A stretch of DNA of 64,000 nucleotides from NCBI RefSeq assembly GCF_003627055.1, contig NZ_CP032624.1:2356001-2420000 (forward strand), given 5' to 3'. The notes below the pieces were generated by a model. The model did no database searches and was not told where the DNA came from. It saw only the letters and a list, made by a program, of their open reading frames with translations. The position numbers and the translations under genes are program-made. This document shows positions 61,510 to 64,000 of this stretch, piece after piece (the stretch's first letter is position 1; each line of letters opens with the position of its first letter). The DNA comes from Gryllotalpicola protaetiae. Its GTDB lineage: Bacteria > Actinomycetota > Actinomycetes > Actinomycetales > Microbacteriaceae.

Positions 61510-63966
61510 ATGTCGACCGGAACCATGCCCGAAACAGCCTGGAAGAAGCGCGAAGAGACCCCGGTCTCCGACGAGACGATCCGGCTCATCGACACCTACT
61601 GGCGCGCCGCCAACTACCTGAGCGTCGGCCAGATCTACCTGCTCGACAACCCGCTGGTGCGCACGCCGCTCACCATCGACGACATCAAGCCGCGCCTGCT
61701 CGGGCACTGGGGCACGACGCCCGGCCTGAACTTCATGTACGCGCACATGAACCGCGCCATTCAGGAGCGCGACCTCAACACGATCTACATCATCGGTCCC
61801 GGCCACGGCGGCCCCGGCCTGGTCGCGAGCGCCTACCTCGATGGCACCTACTCCGAGGTCTATCACGACATCGAGCAGGACGAAGCGGGCATCAAGCGCC
61901 TCTTCAAGCAGTTCTCGTTCCCGGGCGGAATCCCGAGCCACGTGGCGCCGGAGACGCCGGGGTCCATTCACGAGGGCGGCGAACTCGGCTACGCGCTCAG
62001 CCACGCGTACGGTGCGGCGTTCGACAACCCTGACCTGCTCGTCATGGCGGTCGTGGGCGACGGCGAGGCCGAGACCGGCCCGCTGGCGACGAGCTGGCAC
62101 TCCAACAAGTGGATCGACCCCGTGCAGGACGGCGTCGTGCTGCCGATCCTGCACCTCAACGGCTACAAGATCGCGAACCCGACGGTTCTCGACCGGATTC
62201 CTCAGGACGAGCTGCTCGACCTGTTCAAGGGCTACGGGCACACCCCGTATCTGGTCGAGGGCGGATTCGACGGCGAAGACCCCATCGCGGTGCACAAGCG
62301 CTACGCCGAGGTCCTCGATGCGGCTCTCAACCAGATCGCCGAGATCAAGGCCCAGGCTGCGGCCGGCACGCTCGAGGGCCGCGCCAAGTGGCCGATGATC
62401 ATTCTGCGCACTCCGAAGGGCTGGACGTGCCCGCCCGTCATCGACGGCGTGCAGGTCGAGAACACGTGGCGCGCGCACCAGGTGCCGCTCGCGAACGCCC
62501 GTGACACGCCGGAGCACACGGCGCTTCTCGAGGGGTGGCTCAAGTCATACCGCCCCGAGGAGCTCTTCGACGACGAGGGGCGCCCCGTGCCCGACGCGGT
62601 TGCGATCGCACCGAAGGGCGACCGGCGGATGTCCGCCAACCCGATCGCCAACGGCGGCCTCATCCGCAAGGACCTGAGGCTGCGCGACTGGCGCGAGTTC
62701 GGCGTCGACGTGCCTTCCCCGGGCGCGACGTCGAACGAGGCGACGCGCGTGCTCGGCGACTGGCTCGCGAAAGTCATCGAGGACAACCCGAACAACTTCC
62801 GCATCTTCGGGCCTGACGAGACGGCATCCAACCGCCTCGCCCCACCCGTCTACACCGCGACGGACAAGCAGTTCGCCGGCGAGATCTGGCCGATCGACGA
62901 GCACATCGCCCGCGTGGGCCGCGTCATGGAAGTGCTCTCCGAGCACCAGTGCGAGGGCTGGCTCGAGGGCTACCTGCTCACCGGCCGGCACGGGCTGTTC
63001 ACAAGCTACGAGGCGTTCATCCACATCGTCGACTCGATGTTCAACCAGCACGCCAAGTGGCTGAAGGTGACGCGCGAGATCCCCTGGCGCCGCTCGATCT
63101 CGTCGCTCAACTACCTGCTCTCGAGCCACGTCTGGCGGCAGGACCACAACGGCTTCTCCCACCAGGACCCGGGCTTCATCGACCACGTCGTCAACAAGTC
63201 GGCGGACGTCGTGCGGGTCTACCTGCCGTTCGACGCGAACACGCTGTTGTCCACCTACGACCACTGCCTGCGCTCGGTCGACTACGTCAACGTGGTCGTC
63301 GCCGGCAAGCAGCCGCAGCCGAACCTGCTGACCGTCGACGAGGCGGTGCGCCACATGACGCGCGGCCTCGGCATCTTCGAATGGGCGGGCTCCGAGAAGC
63401 CGGGCGAGGAGCCCGACGTGGTGCTCGCGGCGGCGGGGGACATCCCGACGCTCGAGGTGCTCGCGGCATCCGAGATCCTGCAGAAGGCGATCCCGGATCT
63501 CAAGGTGCGCGTCGTCAACGTCGTCGACCTGATGAAGCTGCAGCCCGAGGACGAGCACCCGCACGGGCTCTCCGACCGCGACTACGACGCGATCTTCACC
63601 GTCGACAAGCCGGTGATCTTCGCGTACCACGGCTACCCCTGGTTGATCCACCGCCTCACGTATCGCCGCAACGGCCACGGCACGCTGCACGTGCGCGGGT
63701 ACAAGGAAGAGGGCACGACGACCACGCCGTTCGACATGGTCATGCGCAACGACCTCGACCGCTACCACCTCGTCATCGACGCCATCGACCGCGTGCCCGG
63801 CCTGGCCGAGCGCTACGCGGGACTCCGGCAGGAGATGGTGGACGCCCGCCTCACCGCCCGCCTCTACGCCTACGAGCACGGCGAGGACATCCCCGAGGTC
63901 GCGAAGTGGGCCTGGAAGGGCGGCGCCAACGCCAACATCAACGACACCGGCGGCGACAACGACTAG
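61510..63966 (+). CDS. xfp: Xylulose-5-phosphate/fructose-6-phosphate phosphoketolase
   Basis: An 818-residue thiamine-diphosphate phosphoketolase. It cleaves xylulose-5-phosphate, and often fructose-6-phosphate, to acetyl phosphate and an aldose phosphate. [22 protein letters not shown] near residue 97, [11 protein letters not shown] for the cofactor and [18 protein letters not shown] near 537 are strong family marks; length is normal. GGGAGG lies seven bases before ATG 61510; the frame from 61273 passes through SRP RNA and is rejected. It may receive pentose phosphate made by the arabinose pathway. No linked acetate kinase is visible. Confidence 0.96.
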   Translation: MSTGTMPETAWKKREETPVSDETIRLIDTYWRAANYLSVGQIYLLDNPLVRTPLTIDDIKPRLLGHWGTTPGLNFMYAHMNRAIQERDLNTIYIIGPGHGGPGLVASAYLDGTYSEVYHDIEQDEAGIKRLFKQFSFPGGIPSHVAPETPGSIHEGGELGYALSHAYGAAFDNPDLLVMAVVGDGEAETGPLATSWHSNKWIDPVQDGVVLPILHLNGYKIANPTVLDRIPQDELLDLFKGYGHTPYLVEGGFDGEDPIAVHKRYAEVLDAALNQIAEIKAQAAAGTLEGRAKWPMIILRTPKGWTCPPVIDGVQVENTWRAHQVPLANARDTPEHTALLEGWLKSYRPEELFDDEGRPVPDAVAIAPKGDRRMSANPIANGGLIRKDLRLRDWREFGVDVPSPGATSNEATRVLGDWLAKVIEDNPNNFRIFGPDETASNRLAPPVYTATDKQFAGEIWPIDEHIARVGRVMEVLSEHQCEGWLEGYLLTGRHGLFTSYEAFIHIVDSMFNQHAKWLKVTREIPWRRSISSLNYLLSSHVWRQDHNGFSHQDPGFIDHVVNKSADVVRVYLPFDANTLLSTYDHCLRSVDYVNVVVAGKQPQPNLLTVDEAVRHMTRGLGIFEWAGSEKPGEEPDVVLAAAGDIPTLEVLAASEILQKAIPDLKVRVVNVVDLMKLQPEDEHPHGLSDRDYDAIFTVDKPVIFAYHGYPWLIHRLTYRRNGHGTLHVRGYKEEGTTTTPFDMVMRNDLDRYHLVIDAIDRVPGLAERYAGLRQEMVDARLTARLYAYEHGEDIPEVAKWAWKGGANANINDTGGDND

Positions 63967-64000
63967 GGCGACGCCAAGACGGTGTCGCTAGCGTCGAACT

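Noticed and set aside
61000-62517. Minus-strand protein spanning tRNA, SRP RNA and phosphoketolase start
   Set aside because: It crosses conserved RNA genes and opposes a strongly supported phosphoketolase; its composition is a typical antisense shadow.

Overview
The window is GC-rich DNA from an actinobacterium. Dense genes, ATGA/GTGA overlaps, GTG/TTG starts, AGGAGG-type ribosome sites and the abundance of GCATCC/GGATGC fit the family Microbacteriaceae; that family call is an inference from style and gene content. No rRNA, CRISPR array, transposase or phage gene was seen. Most of the window is accessory carbohydrate metabolism suited to plant cell-wall sugars, with a housekeeping block in the middle and conserved RNA genes near the right edge.

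Region 1 (1-15923) is an arabinose/arabino-oligosaccharide locus. It holds a truncated GH5 hydrolase, a LacI regulator, the araB-araD-araA operon behind a 14-bp palindrome, an NAD-dependent epimerase, and a second LacI regulator. Downstream is an operon with a lipoprotein binding protein, two permeases, a GH63/GH37-like enzyme and a GH127 beta-L-arabinofuranosidase, followed by a convergent acetyl-esterase. Matching 16-bp palindromes sit before the second LacI gene and before the transporter operon, so the predicted circuit can be read from the DNA.

Region 2 (16040-30862) is mixed. It has an AbiEi/DUF559-like orphan, a glutamine amidotransferase, a GH1 beta-glucosidase with a ROK protein, an MFS pump, an APH-like kinase, acylphosphatase, two secreted phosphatases, a CDF metal exporter with a KmtR-like ArsR repressor, and a PadR-ABC1 kinase-Nudix run. 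Small interspersed repeats lie here.

Region 3 (30929-43986) is a second sugar locus of unknown substrate. It has a 2-hydroxyacid dehydrogenase, an LsrK-like kinase, a ThuA-like protein, a LacI regulator, an ABC importer without ATPase, a second GH5 enzyme, two epimerase-like SDR proteins and three different small Pro1 tautomerases. This is one of two candidates for an undescribed pathway.

Region 4 (44156-60223) is the other. It pairs an 860-residue protein resembling the alpha-glucuronidase/GH20 class, an enolase-superfamily dehydratase, an importer and an IclR regulator with a minus-strand run of CitE-like lyase, GlcD, malate synthase G, GlcG and a zinc alcohol dehydrogenase. Read together, the genes suggest oligosaccharide import, sugar-acid dehydration and aldol cleavage toward glycolate/glyoxylate, which GlcD and malate synthase carry to malate. 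A TTCCG-N5-CGGAA palindrome before glcD is a likely IclR-type site.

The right edge (60318-63966) has a broken hipA, tRNA-Ser(GGA), the small SRP RNA and phosphoketolase. All three sugar importers lack their own ATPase and probably share one encoded elsewhere.
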